In this document: piece by piece, positions 22,563 through 35,279 of the stretch | Position numbering within the stretch: position 1 is the first letter of the stretch | Layout of the letters: every line of letters starts with the position of its first letter | Assembly (NCBI GenBank): GCA_003008705.1 | Contig: PDUO01000076.1 | Coordinates: 84,576-148,575 of the forward strand | Direction: 5' to 3' | Source: Pezicula radicicola | Taxonomy: Eukaryota > Ascomycota > Leotiomycetes > Helotiales > Dermateaceae | DNA: 64,000 nt | Notes under the pieces: model-generated | Told to the model about the DNA's origin: nothing | Seen by the model: only the letters and a program-made list of their open reading frames with translations | The model's database searches: none | Program-made: the position numbers and the translations under genes

Positions 22563-25399
22563 ATGCCGGGTCCCAAAGCAGCCACCGGCACCATCAATCG
22601 CTTCCTCAGCCGCCGTGAGAAAGATGGAAGTTCCCACGAACGTCGGAAATCGAGAGACAAGTCCTCAGATGGCAGAAGGGTATGTCCATGTCGGCCTCTT
22701 GAATTCCCTTCTTCTTCTTACACGGACTCTGCTTAAAGAGCGTATCTTCTACTCTGCCAGTTCCAGATAAAAGCGAGCCGATCCTTCAGACTACCTATAC
22801 TACAATCCACGCCACAAGTGCTAACTCGAGGCCTGGATTTCTTCTACAGACACGTCCACTCTCCAGCGAATCCATGTCCTCCATATTATCCTTGCTGAAG
22901 GCAGATCCACAGAAGAAGTTGGATAAAGAACAAGCTGCAAAGGTCAGACCCCCTATGATGGTACAAAACTCACCGAGTAACTGACCAATCACAGGTCGAT
23001 ACCATACAGAGACGGTTGACCGAAAAAGGCTATATGGGTGTCACTGATGACCAGATTACGTATGCTCTAGCTTCAAAACATGCAGGTGGAGATGTCAACC
23101 TGGCCCTCGAGCTTCTTGTGTTGTTCCAGGAATCTGTGGAGGGTGTTATAAAACCATACGATCCCGACGTTCGTATGCTTGGAGCAGAAAACCGAGGAGG
23201 CGCCACTTGCTATCTGGATACGGTTCTATTTTCTATGTTCGCTCGGCTTCCGAGTTTTGAGCCCATACTTTACACAACCTTCGAAGATGAGCCCAGGAGG
23301 CGATTATCCACATTGATACGATTGTGGGTTAATATGCTGAGAACTGGAAAGCTGATACAGATCGATATAGTTTGTCTAAATCCCCTGCAAAATAGTTTAT
23401 CTTCTAATAAGACTTCCAGACGGAGCATTTGCAAGACGCACTGGCAGCATGCGGCTGGGAAGATGCTAAGAAACTTGAACAACAGGATACTTCTGAAGCT
23501 TTCCACTTTATCACTGAGAAGCTCCAATTACCGCTTCTGACATTGAAGATGGACATTTATCACACTGGCCGGGAGGATGACCCAGATGATCATAAATTCG
23601 TACAAGAGCGGTTACTTGCCGTGGCTGTACCAGAAGAAAACCATAGCCCCGATGGCCGTCCTATTAAGCTCGAGGACTGCCTCGAAGATTACTTCAACAA
23701 TCGCATTGAAGTTCGCAGGCAACTTGAACGTTCTAATACGTTGACTTCTATAAGATCTGGCCAATCTATTGACCCCGAGAAAGGCCCCTGCCCGGAACAT
23801 GTTGAAGAGCTTGCTTGGTCTAGTCCAAATACTCCAATCACGGCTCTGCCTCAGAATGGAACCTTGCCAGCCAGCGACTCTGATAAGCCTATCCAGAATC
23901 CAGAATCACCCACATTACGGCATCGTTCAGAAAGCATTATAAGGACAATAAACCTTGGGGACCAAGATGACGATAATGATGATGATGGAGAGCCTAGTAG
24001 TCCAAAAGCTCAAAAGGAGGAACCTCCGACCATGCTTAATAGACAGCATTCACTTCGCAAAGGATCAGTGAGAAAGGAGGTGTTGATGCCTGCGTGGCAA
24101 TTCTATAATCTATTACGTCCGTCCCCAATATATTTACAAATGGAACAACTTATTTGTAAATCTACCCCCTGCGTAGATCCAGTACTAATAAGAGAAATAG
24201 CTTGGTATACAAAACATGCCCCATCAAACAATGCGGAAGTGGCCGAACACTTCTCTCAAACTCAGCCTGTCCTAGGTATATGCCTAAAGAGGTATTATAT
24301 GGACAAGAAAGGAAAACTCAACAAAACGACGTGTGCCATCGACGTTCCTCTGGATATTAAGATGCCGCATTTTGTACCAGACGAGATGAGGTCTGACGAC
24401 GAGCCTTTAATGGGCAATTACAAAATGTCCCTTCAATCGTTTATCTGCCACCAAGGGAACAACCTTAATTCGGGGCATTACAAATGCTTTGTCCGTGTTT
24501 CAGCAAGCGCAGATGGTGATAGTACTTCCTCCACAAAGCTTAGCAACGGCAGTGCACCTCCGATCTACCCAGTGGAACGTTGGATCAAGTTTGACGACTT
24601 GGGAACCCCTCGTGTCTCACCTTGCGATATAGAGCAAGTTTTGAAGGAAGAAACTCCATACCTCTTATTCTATCAAGTGCAGCCTACAGTGGTCCCAGTG
24701 CCCAATCCTGAAGGAAACCCGCCGTCTTACAGCGATAGCGGCATACAAATGAAGATTGACCAAGCGAGTCCTGCCCCAGACAGACAGCGGGAGGATACTT
24801 CACAATCGGGCTACTTTGATGTTCCACGGGATGAGAATGGATCTGCGGCTAGGTCTTCGACGGAGACTCAGAGGCCCAGGGCAAGTCTCAATCTTCCAGA
24901 GGACCGACGTGGTAGTGTAGCTACCGATGGAACTTTGACGAGTAGTGCTGGAAGCATTCGTAACGATTTCATCTCCGCGCCGTCGACCCCAAGCGAGGAG
25001 ACTACGACACAGAGAATGTCTCGAGCGGCGGCGCGATTCACAAAGTTTGAAAGCAAGAGTCGACCTTCAAGTCAATCCGGAGAGAATCGCATCAGCGCTA
25101 CATTCTCCCGTCTCGCTCTGATGCGAAGCAAAGAGTCGTTGAACAAGGTTATGCAGATCAACAAGGATAAGGGAGAGCCTACGACAAACGCGGACGGCAC
25201 CTCGGAGAATAGGAAATCAAGTAGCCTTGAAGAAACAGTTGTCAAGGCACCCCTTGAAGGGACGCCGACCAAGAAAGAAAAGGCGCATAAGAGGGACAAG
25301 AGCAAGGGAGCAACTGAGAAGCTAGAGCACCCTGAAAACCGGCAGAAGGGAAAATGGAAAGATAAGGATGTTCCGGATAGAGAGTGCAGAGTGATGTAA
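22563..25399 (+). CDS. Ubiquitin-specific protease, CYLD-type Cys box, C-terminal CaaX
   Basis: Exons 22563-22679, 22739-22942, 22995-23369 and 23420-25399 join in frame to about 891 residues. The second acceptor is an unusual AAG, so that junction is less certain. A UBA-like region (ITYALASKHAGGDVNLALELL) precedes the catalytic domain. The Cys box is GGATCYLDTVLF (Cys about 179) and the His box is NLNSGHYKCFVR (His about 585), with GWEDAKKLEQQDTSEAF between them. The CYLD-type Cys box differs from the usual GNTCYLNS. A possible 45 bp in-frame intron at 24156-24200 would give ISWYTKHAP, closer to what I expect for the family. The last 200 residues are Ser-rich, then Lys-rich, and end Cys-Arg-Val-Met, which fits a farnesylation CaaX box. 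Likely a membrane-associated deubiquitinase; its substrate is unknown. Confidence 0.88.
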
Positions 25400-25981
25400 T
25401 GGAGGCAGGGCATCAGGCATCGGCATTGGGAATATTTTATGGCTAGGATTAATTGGAAAGAGCATTAGCATGGAGTTGTGAGGCGTTGCCAATACATGCA
25501 TGGGTTAATGGTACTACGAGGAGTTTTGGTTTACTGATAGACAGAAAAGAGCATGGGGACCTGCGTGCATGACTTCTTTTTGTCTGTCACTGCAAAAGCG
25601 AGCGTTGGTATTAGAACTCAGCATATACAATAGTATGGGGTTACGCATTATGCTAGGACTCCAAAATAAAATCTTAAAAGCTGTCCTGGTTAAATTACCT
25701 GACTTTAATGTGCCACGGTTACTTGCATTAAGTATCACTAGGATGAGATTGGAATGCCAGGTTTGTTTTATCTTCACTTGTTTGCACGTATCCTGACTGA
25801 CACGATCTTAATATATTCAGCCTACATGTTCACATAATTCCGTTATACAGATACATTTGGACATTCCCAACACAAAACTCCACGCTCGCCAAATGTATCC
25901 ATCATCAAAAAACCCCAATAGTCCCATCTGCATCAAGAAGTATAAATATACATGCAGGTAGGCAATTAACTTGACCTACTC
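25400..25981. other. Convergent intergenic gap
   Basis: About 580 bp between the stops of the deubiquitinase and SEC8. AT-rich 3' flanks only; no gene or repeat recognised. Confidence 0.5.
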
Positions 25982-28900
25982 TCAACTCTGCCACATATAC
26001 TCACTTAATTGCAACAAATGTTCATCCATCCTCCTCTTCGCGACACCACTGATACCGCGTTCAGGACTAGCCATCTGCTCACTGTAACAGAGTTCAACTA
26101 GCATCTTCAATTCTTCATAATTGAAAGACCCGCGTTCCTTCTCATCCTTTGCCTGGGAAACCACAGAATCAGCGCCTTTATCAAATAGATCGTAATACTT
26201 TGCTGCGCGGTCTAAGGAGACGTCTTCTTCGATGTTCTTGAGATTTTGTTGGAGGACTAGGATGTTAAGTTGCATGCGGCCGCAACCATTGTTGTTCATG
26301 GCTTTCACCATACCCGCGTTTGTAACGAGGATGCTGTCGATTAGGAGGCCCAGACCGGTGCGGATGAAAGAGATTTCTTTGGGGCGAAGGAAGCGGACTA
26401 TGGTTTCGTCATAGGAGACGAGGTCGGCATTTAGACTGAGAATTTTGGGGTCGGGGTCGTTGACTACTTGTTCTAGGAGGTAGGGTGCTGAATCTGGCGA
26501 AAGAGTTTTGCTGAGTGAGTGTACTATTTGGCAGCGAACCTCCATGTGGAGAGTTAGGAGGACGGTGCCGGCGAGTTCTTGGTAGGATGAGACGATTGAA
26601 TCGAAGGCGCTGATGAGGATTAGAAATTGGTGAGTAAATTAGAATTGGAAGTCACTTACACAACAGTTTCCTGGGTCATAGGAAGGTAAACAGGGTTATC
26701 TTCTTGCGCTCTGGACGGGTCATTCAACAAGGTCCATCTTCTGGTCACCGGTTTGGTCACTGTGGGTCTGGAAGAGTCCGCATCGTTGCGAGTGATGTGC
26801 CGGAGTAGATCAATCTTGATAGCGAGCCATTTCATGCTGGTGTAGAGCACACATAGGGATGAAATGGTCTCACGGTCTAAAATGATGTCGTCCAGCTTCA
26901 AGGGAGTTTCATTGGTGGCAAGGATGAGTAATCCAGTCTCCTTCTCAAGAATTTGCTTATCTGTAGATTCTTCTGTCCACAACTTCTGCATCGTGTCATG
27001 AATGTCACCAGGTCCTGTGGCGAGTAGCACAGAGAGCTTCAGCCTGCTACCATCTGTGTCGCTAACTCGGGATACCAAAGATTTGAACCAATCATAGCAT
27101 CTGTCGTAATATCTCATCATTTGCGTTATGATAAGTTGACTCAGGGCTTGATCGTGGGGAATGGTATCCAACATCCGGCAAAATGCCGTGATGAGGGAGA
27201 AAAATGCCGAGGTGCCCTTGAATATGGGTCGTCGAGCGATCGTTGTCCATTGAGGATCTTCCTGGAAAGAATCAGACTCCTCAAAGACGGAGTCGCTGAG
27301 CTTGCCTAGCGTTTCATCGAGCTGTGGGAGAAAGACATTGACCAGAAAATTGTCAAGAAACGAAGTGAGAGTGCTTGTAACAAGATCTGAACCAGGAGGC
27401 ACGATAATCTTCAGCCGCTGTAAGAAGCCCAGCGTTGGAGGAAGTAACAAGCTCATGTTGAAAACACTGGGCTCGACCAGTGACTTGTGTGGGTCAACTC
27501 CACCAGATTTGTTATCGTAGCCTGATGTACTTTGGATTCGCCGGGAGCCGCTGCGCATAAGATCGAGGGCCTTGTTGCCACCTTCCTTCTTCTTACCATC
27601 TCCCCCCTTGGACATAAGACCCGGAACTGCAGCTCTGATGATGCCCTCTAGGTCTTGATATTCTGTTGTCATTTGAACAGATTTCGTGTCAGCGTCCGAA
27701 AACTGAAAAAGTAGTTCCTTCCTGGAGTCTTGCTTTCCAGTAGCAGCACCAGGCTTAGGTGAAGAGTTGAATTGGTAGATATCAGCATCCGTGGTCACGT
27801 AGTTATGTAGCAAGGATCGGATCTCGTTCTGGTAAAGATTCCAGAGCTCTCTAAAACTTCCAAGCAGTGACGACGAGTTTCTAGTTGTGCCTTCTCTTCG
27901 ACTGATAGACTTTACAACATCGTGGAATATACGATGTCCTTCGGCAATAGCCTCAAACTTCGCGTATAAGGTCCACAGGAGGTCATAGATAACATCTGCC
28001 CTGATTCCAGTCTCGCGGTTACTGAACGCGTGATGGCCTTGTGAGCCTCCTATCCCGCCTCTTAGCGAACTTGGATGCTTTTGATCAACCTCCACATTGG
28101 TCTCATTGACGATGCTGAAGAGCTCAACTGGAAGTCTTTGCTTAATAGTGTTCACAGCAAACTCAAGACGGCCAAGTTTATTCAGGGATTCCACGAGGAG
28201 CTCGATATAGTAAAAAGTATCTGCCTCGGGATTTCTAGAAGGATCTTCCACCATGACGTCTGTAAGATCCATAGAGTCCAGAATATCGTAAAATGGCCGG
28301 ATTCCAGGTGTATATTCTGGGTTCTCCTTGGCAATGCTACCTTGATTCTTAGCAAGTATCTGCCAGCGTTCCTGGCAGTATGGCGATTTGAGATACAAAT
28401 GATCGTGAAGTTCTTCAACCAGAATATCAGTCAATGCAGTCTCTTGGTTTGTAAGATAACTCCTCAGATCACTCAATGCTCCAATATCATCTAGATGTGG
28501 TACTCGTATTCGCCGCAGGGCATTCTGCAATACATCTACAGCGGTCAAGAATCTTTTTTCCGATATTCGTGCCTCCAATTGATCCGGGACCAGCCGTAGA
28601 TCTTCAATCTCCGATAAAGTATGCAATAAATCATCGTAGGTCTGAGAGGCTGCCGCAAGCTTCTTCAGTTCCGGATCTGTAGTGGAAAGGCTCTGTTTTG
28701 ACTGCGCTAGTGATTCCTTCAATGTCCGCACCCGTTTGGAAGATGTCTGTATACTTGACTGGATCTTGTGGAATGTACCGATCGAACTATTGAACCCTTG
28801 ATGGTGCTCGTGAACAATGCCTTTGAGGGAGTCCTGGAGGTATTGGTGCGTCTGCTCAAATTGTCTGTACTCATGTGCGCGGCCGACTGAACTTGTATCT

Positions 28901-29211
28901 AGTAATTGAAGGGCAATGTGCACAGGGACACACTCGTTCTGGCACATGGCAGGCCATTCTGTCTTGATGTGCTCTAACACGACACCTATTTGCTTCTCGG
29001 CATTGCTCTCTGCTATTCTCGGTCGACTGTATGCTGCTCGCGCAACTGGTGGAGAAGGTGTAGGTATCGGAGGGGTGCCATATCGATCTCCATACTCATT
29101 CCCGTATGGATCATAATCATCTGGCTCTGCGGTTTGTTGCGCTCCGTAGCCGTTGCTGTTCCCGTTCGCATATGGGTCCTCTCCAAGGCCACCGTATCCA
29201 CGACGTGACAT
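25982..29211 (-). CDS. SEC8: Exocyst complex component Sec8
   Basis: Two minus-strand exons, 29211-26660 and 26609-25982, give 1059 residues, typical of fungal Sec8. A short Gly/Tyr/Asn-rich, probably disordered N-terminus is followed at about residues 70-215 by the conserved Sec8/EXOC4 region (IGVVLEHIKTEWPAM, PVHIALQLLD, YRQFEQTHQYLQDSLKGI) with coiled-coil character. The remainder is the long helical-rod body usual for exocyst subunits. The second exon continues as VAFDSIVSSYQELAGTVLL and ends LLQLSEYMWQS. The exocyst tethers secretory vesicles to the plasma membrane at growth sites such as hyphal tips. The splice uses a strong GTAAGT donor, and the frame is kept. No signal peptide or membrane segment is visible, as expected. 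Confidence 0.95.
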
Positions 29212-29916
29212 ATTATTATTCTATTCGGGCGCAATCGCGTTATCGTTGCTTGAGAGGTCGTGCCATTTACGTATGGTAGTCTAAGGGCGCCAGAGGAAGA
29301 TTGTCGTTGGACCTGAGACGTTTCGATGAGCTCGAGGTTTAAGCAGTGCAGGGATCAAGGCTACTACTACGAAGTGTAGGCGTCTCGGCTCCTCCCGAGG
29401 GTGCTTCCTTTCGAGATGCCAGAGGTATCCTCTCGTCTCACACTTATCACATCAGCAACGCACCATTTCACTAATATTGTGAGAGCCACGATACGATGAG
29501 TTTTTGCGTCGTCTTGTAGTTTTGTATTTGAAGGTCTGTCTTCAAGTTAAGATTATATTTACTTCGTACATGTGAGTTCAATGGAGTTAACTAGTACTAG
29601 TAGCCTGGACCTTCAGACCGATAGAACTGCATACTTGCTAGGCGAGCCACCTCATCTCACCTATCTTCAAGTATTAATCTTTTGAGCTTGTTTAGTTTAA
29701 TATTCATTTAATTTCCTTGTTTTTATTAAGACTAAGTTGACCACTCAACTGGTGTGAAAACTAAGTAGACTCGGCTAATAGTATGTCAAGTTACCTACCT
29801 AGTTCGGTACCTTACCTAGTTGTGGTCAAAAAAGAAGGGGAAAAGTTTGACAGACAGGCTCTAAAATCCAAAAGAGAATACCCACATGAAAAAAATAAAA
29901 ATAAAAATCAATATTA
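29212..29916. other. Intergenic gap, SEC8 promoter side
   Basis: The SEC8 promoter followed by AT-rich DNA. Near 29785-29822 there is a degenerate AGTTACCTACCTAGTT-type tract like those found in other gaps of this window. No gene seen. Confidence 0.5.
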
Positions 29917-30047
29917 TTGCATTCCACAGGACTCGAACCTGTGACGGGTGACCCCAACAGAACACAAGATAATATCATCGGTTGAGAGGTTTCTCAGCCG
30001 GCGAATAACTTAAGTCTGTCGCCTTAACCAACTCGGCCAGAAATGCA
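29917..30047 (-). tRNA. tRNA-Leu (anticodon UAA), with intron
   Basis: A full cloverleaf can be drawn on the minus strand. The acceptor stem pairs 30047-30041 with 29924-29918, with discriminator A at 29917. The D arm reads TGGCCGAGTTGGTTAAGGC. The anticodon stem ACAGA/TCTGT encloses a loop with TAA at 30012-30010. A 46-nt intron lies at 30008-29963, one base 3' of the anticodon. There is a long class II variable arm (TGGGGTCACCC) and a T arm CACAG-GTTCGAGTC-CTGTG. The long variable arm and A73 fit leucine. The intron position is canonical for nuclear tRNA splicing. Confidence 0.93.
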
Positions 30048-32454
30048 TGAGAGTTTGTTCTATATTTAGAACCATGTGGCCAAGGATGGCTTATAACTAG
30101 CACAAAATGTTCCTCGATAGTATGTATGACGGTAGGCTATCGCTTAAATTCAATGACTGTAAGGTAGCAACTGTATAGGATTGATAGTATGCCTGTCTTC
30201 ATTTGCAATCATCTTCCATCTATACATTTGCAGATTACCACCTCAAGACTACCCTATCGTTTAAAACCTCACAGCCTTCATGAGTTCTACGTCTCCTCCT
30301 TTGGAGCTCTGCCCGATCATATGGGGACTTCATCTCTCTGGATTTTAACTAAAACCAACAATCCGACGAGAACTCCGAAAGTACTTCACTGAGCCTGGGC
30401 CCATTACCGATGTCCTAAGCCACTAATGTTGAGTTGGAAACGTTCAGATAGAGACCGCACAAAAAAAACATAACTGTCAGGGAATGTATTTTGAACTGGG
30501 CAAAAGGGGAAGCACAATAATATCATTCAGGACCTGCTCATAAGCAAATCTCGTCCTGGATACTATGTTCCGCATAATGTCGTGCAAAGTCAAGTCGCCT
30601 GCTGTCAAATAGCTAAGGTTGAGAGTCTAAATCAATGTGCTGCTACTCCACGAGAATTCTTGTTATGTATGATGGTAGTGCTCAGCTTGCAGCAAGTCAT
30701 TCTTTATGTGGATCAACAAGAGAACCCGCCAGTTAGTAAATTTAGAAGAGGTCTTTCCAAAACTCACGTTAGGGTCTTAGCATACTCCGTACTTTCTACA
30801 GCGAGAAGAAATGCTCCACATCACAACTAGAACTGGTCCGCTGGAAATTATCTTCCATATGAAGTCGGGGATCAATTCAACTCGAGTAATACCGGCTGGT
30901 GGACACAGACTACAGTCAGAAGGTACCCCAAACCACTGGCTTTGGACTTCGGTCCCTCTATTCCCATTTTACTTGCTAAGGACGGTATCATAATGACCAA
31001 TTACGTCCCTACTACCAAAACGTCTGGTACGGTGCACAGCACTTGTCGTCTCGTATTAGTCCTGCAAAATATGTCAGCCTTTGCAAACGTACACAGCCCT
31101 AAGCATTGCGTCGCATTCTTTCAGCCCATCCCTACTATTCACCCTTCCTCATCCTCTACACATGAGCTTCCATGCAAAAATAGGCCTATTAAGTGTTGCG
31201 TGCATGGGTAAAGATACCTTAAACCTGCAGAATTCCATGCTGGAGTTCCATATGATCTCTCTTCAGAAAATAAAATCCCATGTTTTTTTGCCGGTGGCAA
31301 ATAGTTTTAAGATGTGGGGTTAATTGTAGAGTACCACCTCATGCACAAAGGCGACATTCTACGCCTCTTGATCGTCGTATTATTATGCCCAACAGCTCCG
31401 AATATAGACAACAACGCAGACGTACTCGACCTATTTTTATATTTTTACGGGTGAACAAAGAAGCACAACAGCGAGGAGGCGAACCACATGATCGACACAC
31501 CAATTCACCCCTATCGCAAGCGACTCCAGGGTTCTTAAATGCCAAGAGGACTTTGATGATTGGTAATTCGACGGGTTAACGCCTTTTTCAAGCCACATTA
31601 GGGACCTGCAGCACCCAACAGCGGAATGACATCCTTACATGAAACACACTTTTGTTTCCCTGGATTGTGATTCTGTGGCGGCTTTTTGAGTTGGCAGAGG
31701 AATGTCGGAGGGACAGCTAGCACCAGTAGTACAGCACTGGGCTAAACGGATACGATTCATGGGGGCCCTTAGGAACACTTATATTATTCGACATGCAGAG
31801 ATGCAGAGATGCAGCGATCATGCTAAATGTGAACTTAACATTATTTGCGATTGAGTTGTGAGAAAGGGGAGGGGGCAGACGGAAGTTGAGGTTCAACGGC
31901 AGTGACGTGACCTGGACGACCCAGTGAATCCTTGCCCCATGCTATAATGAAAAGCAAGAAGTCCTCCTCACAGGCCCAAAGAGGAAGAGCAGACGAGATT
32001 GAGCGACGACGTCAATTTCATTCTCTTTAAACGCCCGTGTGCTACCGTACCTACTTTATGGTGCTGTACCTACCCATCTTCTGTTTCTTCAGAAGTGTGT
32101 CGTGAGAAACAGACATCCAATAATCTAATACCTTCGTTGCTATACCTACTTTCCCTGCCGCACTACCTAATTGTTTGCATCTGAACACGCCAGCGAACCT
32201 GTCTTGCAAGCCGATTCGGCAAATCAGCGGTGTTTTTGTTTTGGAGGCGCCAATCACAGGCGGCAATCTAGCCTGCGCTCCACGAGGAAGAACATCTCTC
32301 CTTGTTCTTGGCAACCACCACCGCGACTCCGATAAATCCTACACTCTTTTGACAACCAACTCTCACGGCCAATTCTGTTCCCACTCGACGGCCAACCAGG
32401 CAGACATCATTTACAAACTTCAAGGTGTCTGCAATTACTGCAACATCGCCGGAC
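30048..32454. other. Intergenic region before KNR4
   Basis: About 2.4 kb without a supported gene. Short open frames near 30.2-31.6 kb overlap on both strands and show no domains. The final 500 bases, with CT-rich and TTCTT-type stretches near 32050-32350, are the likely KNR4 promoter and leader. Confidence 0.45.
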
Positions 32455-34213
32455 ATGGCGTCGTGAGTACTTCCCCCCCTATTTCGCGCCCCGTCTCCAA
32501 CCCAACAGCTAACCTCCTGCGACTACAAACAACACTGACAATGTTTCTTTCCTTAGGCTTGGCTCCACCTTCCGGTCGTTCTGGCACTCAATGACCAGCT
32601 ATGATCGCCGTATGATTTCTATCCTTCCCGGAATTGCTCTCCTTTTCTGACTAGAGTACATAGATTCCTCTCATGATTCCCCATACCGAACAGGACAACA
32701 CGTACCCCTAGCGCAGAGTCGCCATGCTCCTTTGACCTCTGTCGCAACCACTGCCTCGGAATCTCGCGCTGACGTTAGTTCACCATATTTTGAGGATGCA
32801 TCAAGAAATTCGACTTCCGCCTTGAATGGTCAAGCCTACCCTGGATCTCCTATCGGCCTCCCACAAAGTCCGGGCCCTCATTCCCCATATTCTCCAGGCA
32901 TGCGATCAGCTTCGGCCTTGCAGAGAAGCAATCCCGCCGAGAACTTTGAGAATGTGACACCAGGCGAGGTTCAATTGCAGTCCTTCCAGGACGGTCTCCC
33001 ACCACCACCTCCTGTTAGCCACTCGTGGAAGAGAATTGATGGATGGGCGGAAGAGAACTATCCTGAGCTGTTCGATCAACTTTGCGAAGGTTGCACCAAC
33101 AATGATTTGAATGAATTAGAACACCAGTTAGACTGCTCCCTCCCTATGGAAGTTCGCGAGTCGCTCCAGGTTCACGACGGACAAGAACGTGGTGGCACAC
33201 CTACTGGCATCATATTTGGCTGCATGTTACTTGATTGCGAGGAAATGGTTCAGGAGTGGGAAAACTGGAAGAAGGTTAACCAGGAATATCTTACAGAGCC
33301 ACCTGACTATCGGGGCCCATCTACGCCATTGAAGGCACTTGGAGGTAGCTCCTCATCGTCATCAAAAGCACCACAGTCAGGCCAGAACCCTCTTTGGAGG
33401 CAGGACTTGCTCTCGCGTCAAGATTCACAGCCATCCAATGCCATCCAAAAGGTCTATGCGCATCCTGCTTGGATACCTATGGTTAGAGATTGGGGTGGAA
33501 ACAACTTGGCTGTCGATTTAGCACCAGGTCCAGCAGGCAAGTGGGGTCAGGTCATTCTCTTTGGCCGTGACTATGACTGCAAATATGTGGTTGCGCGGTC
33601 TTGGTCGGCATTCCTTGCAACTGTAGCGGATGACTTGAATAGTGCAAAGTGGTGGGTGGACGAAGAAACTGGCGAACTGAAGTTGCGAGAGTTTAAGACC
33701 AGCAAAGTTGAGCCCGGATACCTTGATATTTTGAGATGGAGAATGGATCAGAAGTATGGCCGCAAGCAGTCGAGACGTAGATCAGCACCACCAAACGCCC
33801 ATGGAAGTGGATCGCCAGCTACATCCCCTTACGCCAGCCCTACAGCTGAAGTCGGGGGAGAACCACGCGGCCGCTCAATGCAGCGATTCAGTGGAGCATC
33901 TCCCGTGGCGAGTCCCAACCGTCCTAACTACAGCAAGTCGAGCCCTCTAGCCAGAGTCACAGAAGAGCACCCGGCAAACGCAGCACAAATCAAGGTAGTC
34001 ACCAACGGAGCGCCAACTGCCAAGCTTGTTGAGGTTGAAACGCCACGGCCCAGCGAAGACATCAAGACGAGCGAGAAGTCTCTACTTGAGTCAGCCACTC
34101 CAACCGACGAGGATAAGGAGAACATTAAAGAAGGAGCAGCAAAATTGAACGGCAGTGCAAAGCAACCTAGCGTTGAAGAGGACGATACCACGATGAAAAC
34201 GATCGAGATTTAA
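32455..34213 (+). CDS. KNR4: Knr4/Smi1 cell-wall synthesis regulator
   Basis: Three exons, 32455-32462, 32557-32609 and 32664-34213, give 536 residues starting MASLGSTFRSFWHSM. The first coding exon is only 8 bases; it was chosen because it restores a frame running directly into the conserved N-terminus (SYDRHSSHDSPYRTGQ). A Ser/Pro-rich stretch is followed by the SMI1/KNR4 domain (about 125-330): WKRIDGWAEENYPELFDQL, LPMEVRESLQVHDGQE, GIIFGCMLLDCEEM, and later DLAPGPAGKWGQVILFGRDYD. The C-terminal 180 residues are disordered and acidic. In yeast Knr4 couples the cell-wall integrity MAP kinase Slt2 and calcineurin to wall synthesis and interacts with many signalling proteins. In filamentous fungi it likely supports hyphal-tip wall deposition. 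Confidence 0.93.
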
Positions 34214-35279
34214 AAGGAGTCCCATTTGAAATTTGGCAGCACACAACACGTACGAGGCGTTTTTGGCGTGACAGGAAGGAGGATAATGGCCTCGAATTTC
34301 AATTTCACAACACATGCTGCATTATGGAAACCTGTTTCTTCACCTGGCCTGCATTCTTCACGAAAAACATGAGATTGAAGATAGAGACGATCAGCGTTTG
34401 ACTGTGGCCGCGGCATAAAATTTCTTTCAGCGATGGTCCTTGCCTGTCTTGTCTGGATCTCTGGCTGGTCGGAACAGAGCTTTGTTTGTACCATTACAGC
34501 TTTTTCAGCTTCATGTTCCTTTCTTCTTTTATCATCAGCAAGGAAAGCAACGAGCGATGAGCATTAATGCTGGTGAAAGCGGGATACCGGTAGCCTTTGG
34601 TTTGAGTACTACTTTTGCGCGTGATGAGCACATTCGGACTCACGCATGTACATGATAGTTTTTCTTCTTTACGTTTGTTTTTCATGGGGATGGATGGTCT
34701 GATTCTGGGGCGTAATTCTTGGAGTGCAGTGCCTTTGTTTGTGTGGTATGCAGGGTGGATAGAATTCCCTACTGAATACATCGAAATACTTAAAATGGCC
34801 TCTTTTTTTGGATCTGTTTGAAGTGGACTTGTCTTGAAAGCATGGTCGTAAACGATGTGATATACCCTTTGGACTCACTGGCTTTCACTTAGTGTCTTAT
34901 GCCACACTGAGATTTGATTTAGGTAATTGATTTTTGATTTGACCTGAGTAACCCACCTGTTTAGTAACTTGACTTAGATATCTCAATATTATCTTAGTAA
35001 CATGAGCTTTAAAGCTCAGCATCACAGCCTTGTGGGCACGGGCCACATAAACCTCCCATCGACTTCTGGGTGCCCAACATCAACCAAACAGTACACTAGC
35101 TATATTTTGGTTTATTGTTCAATTCATACCATTGGACCTCAAAATAGATGGCGCTATAGAACAGAGAGTGAGCTCTTCATAATGACATAGGAGCAGACTT
35201 ACCGCACGTCACTGTCCAGCACAAGGCCACATACTTTACCTTCCAACCATATCAACTCTGTTCAACCTACAACACCACC
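34214..35279. other. Intergenic gap, KNR4 / COG1
   Basis: The KNR4 3' flank and COG1 promoter, about 1.07 kb. At 34921-34985 lies one of the degenerate GTAACTTGACTTAG-type tracts seen in several gaps. No gene seen. Confidence 0.5.

Noticed and set aside
30180..31640. Cluster of short open frames, considered as a transposon relic
   Set aside because: No transposase, reverse transcriptase or terminal repeat pattern can be seen, and frames overlap on both strands.
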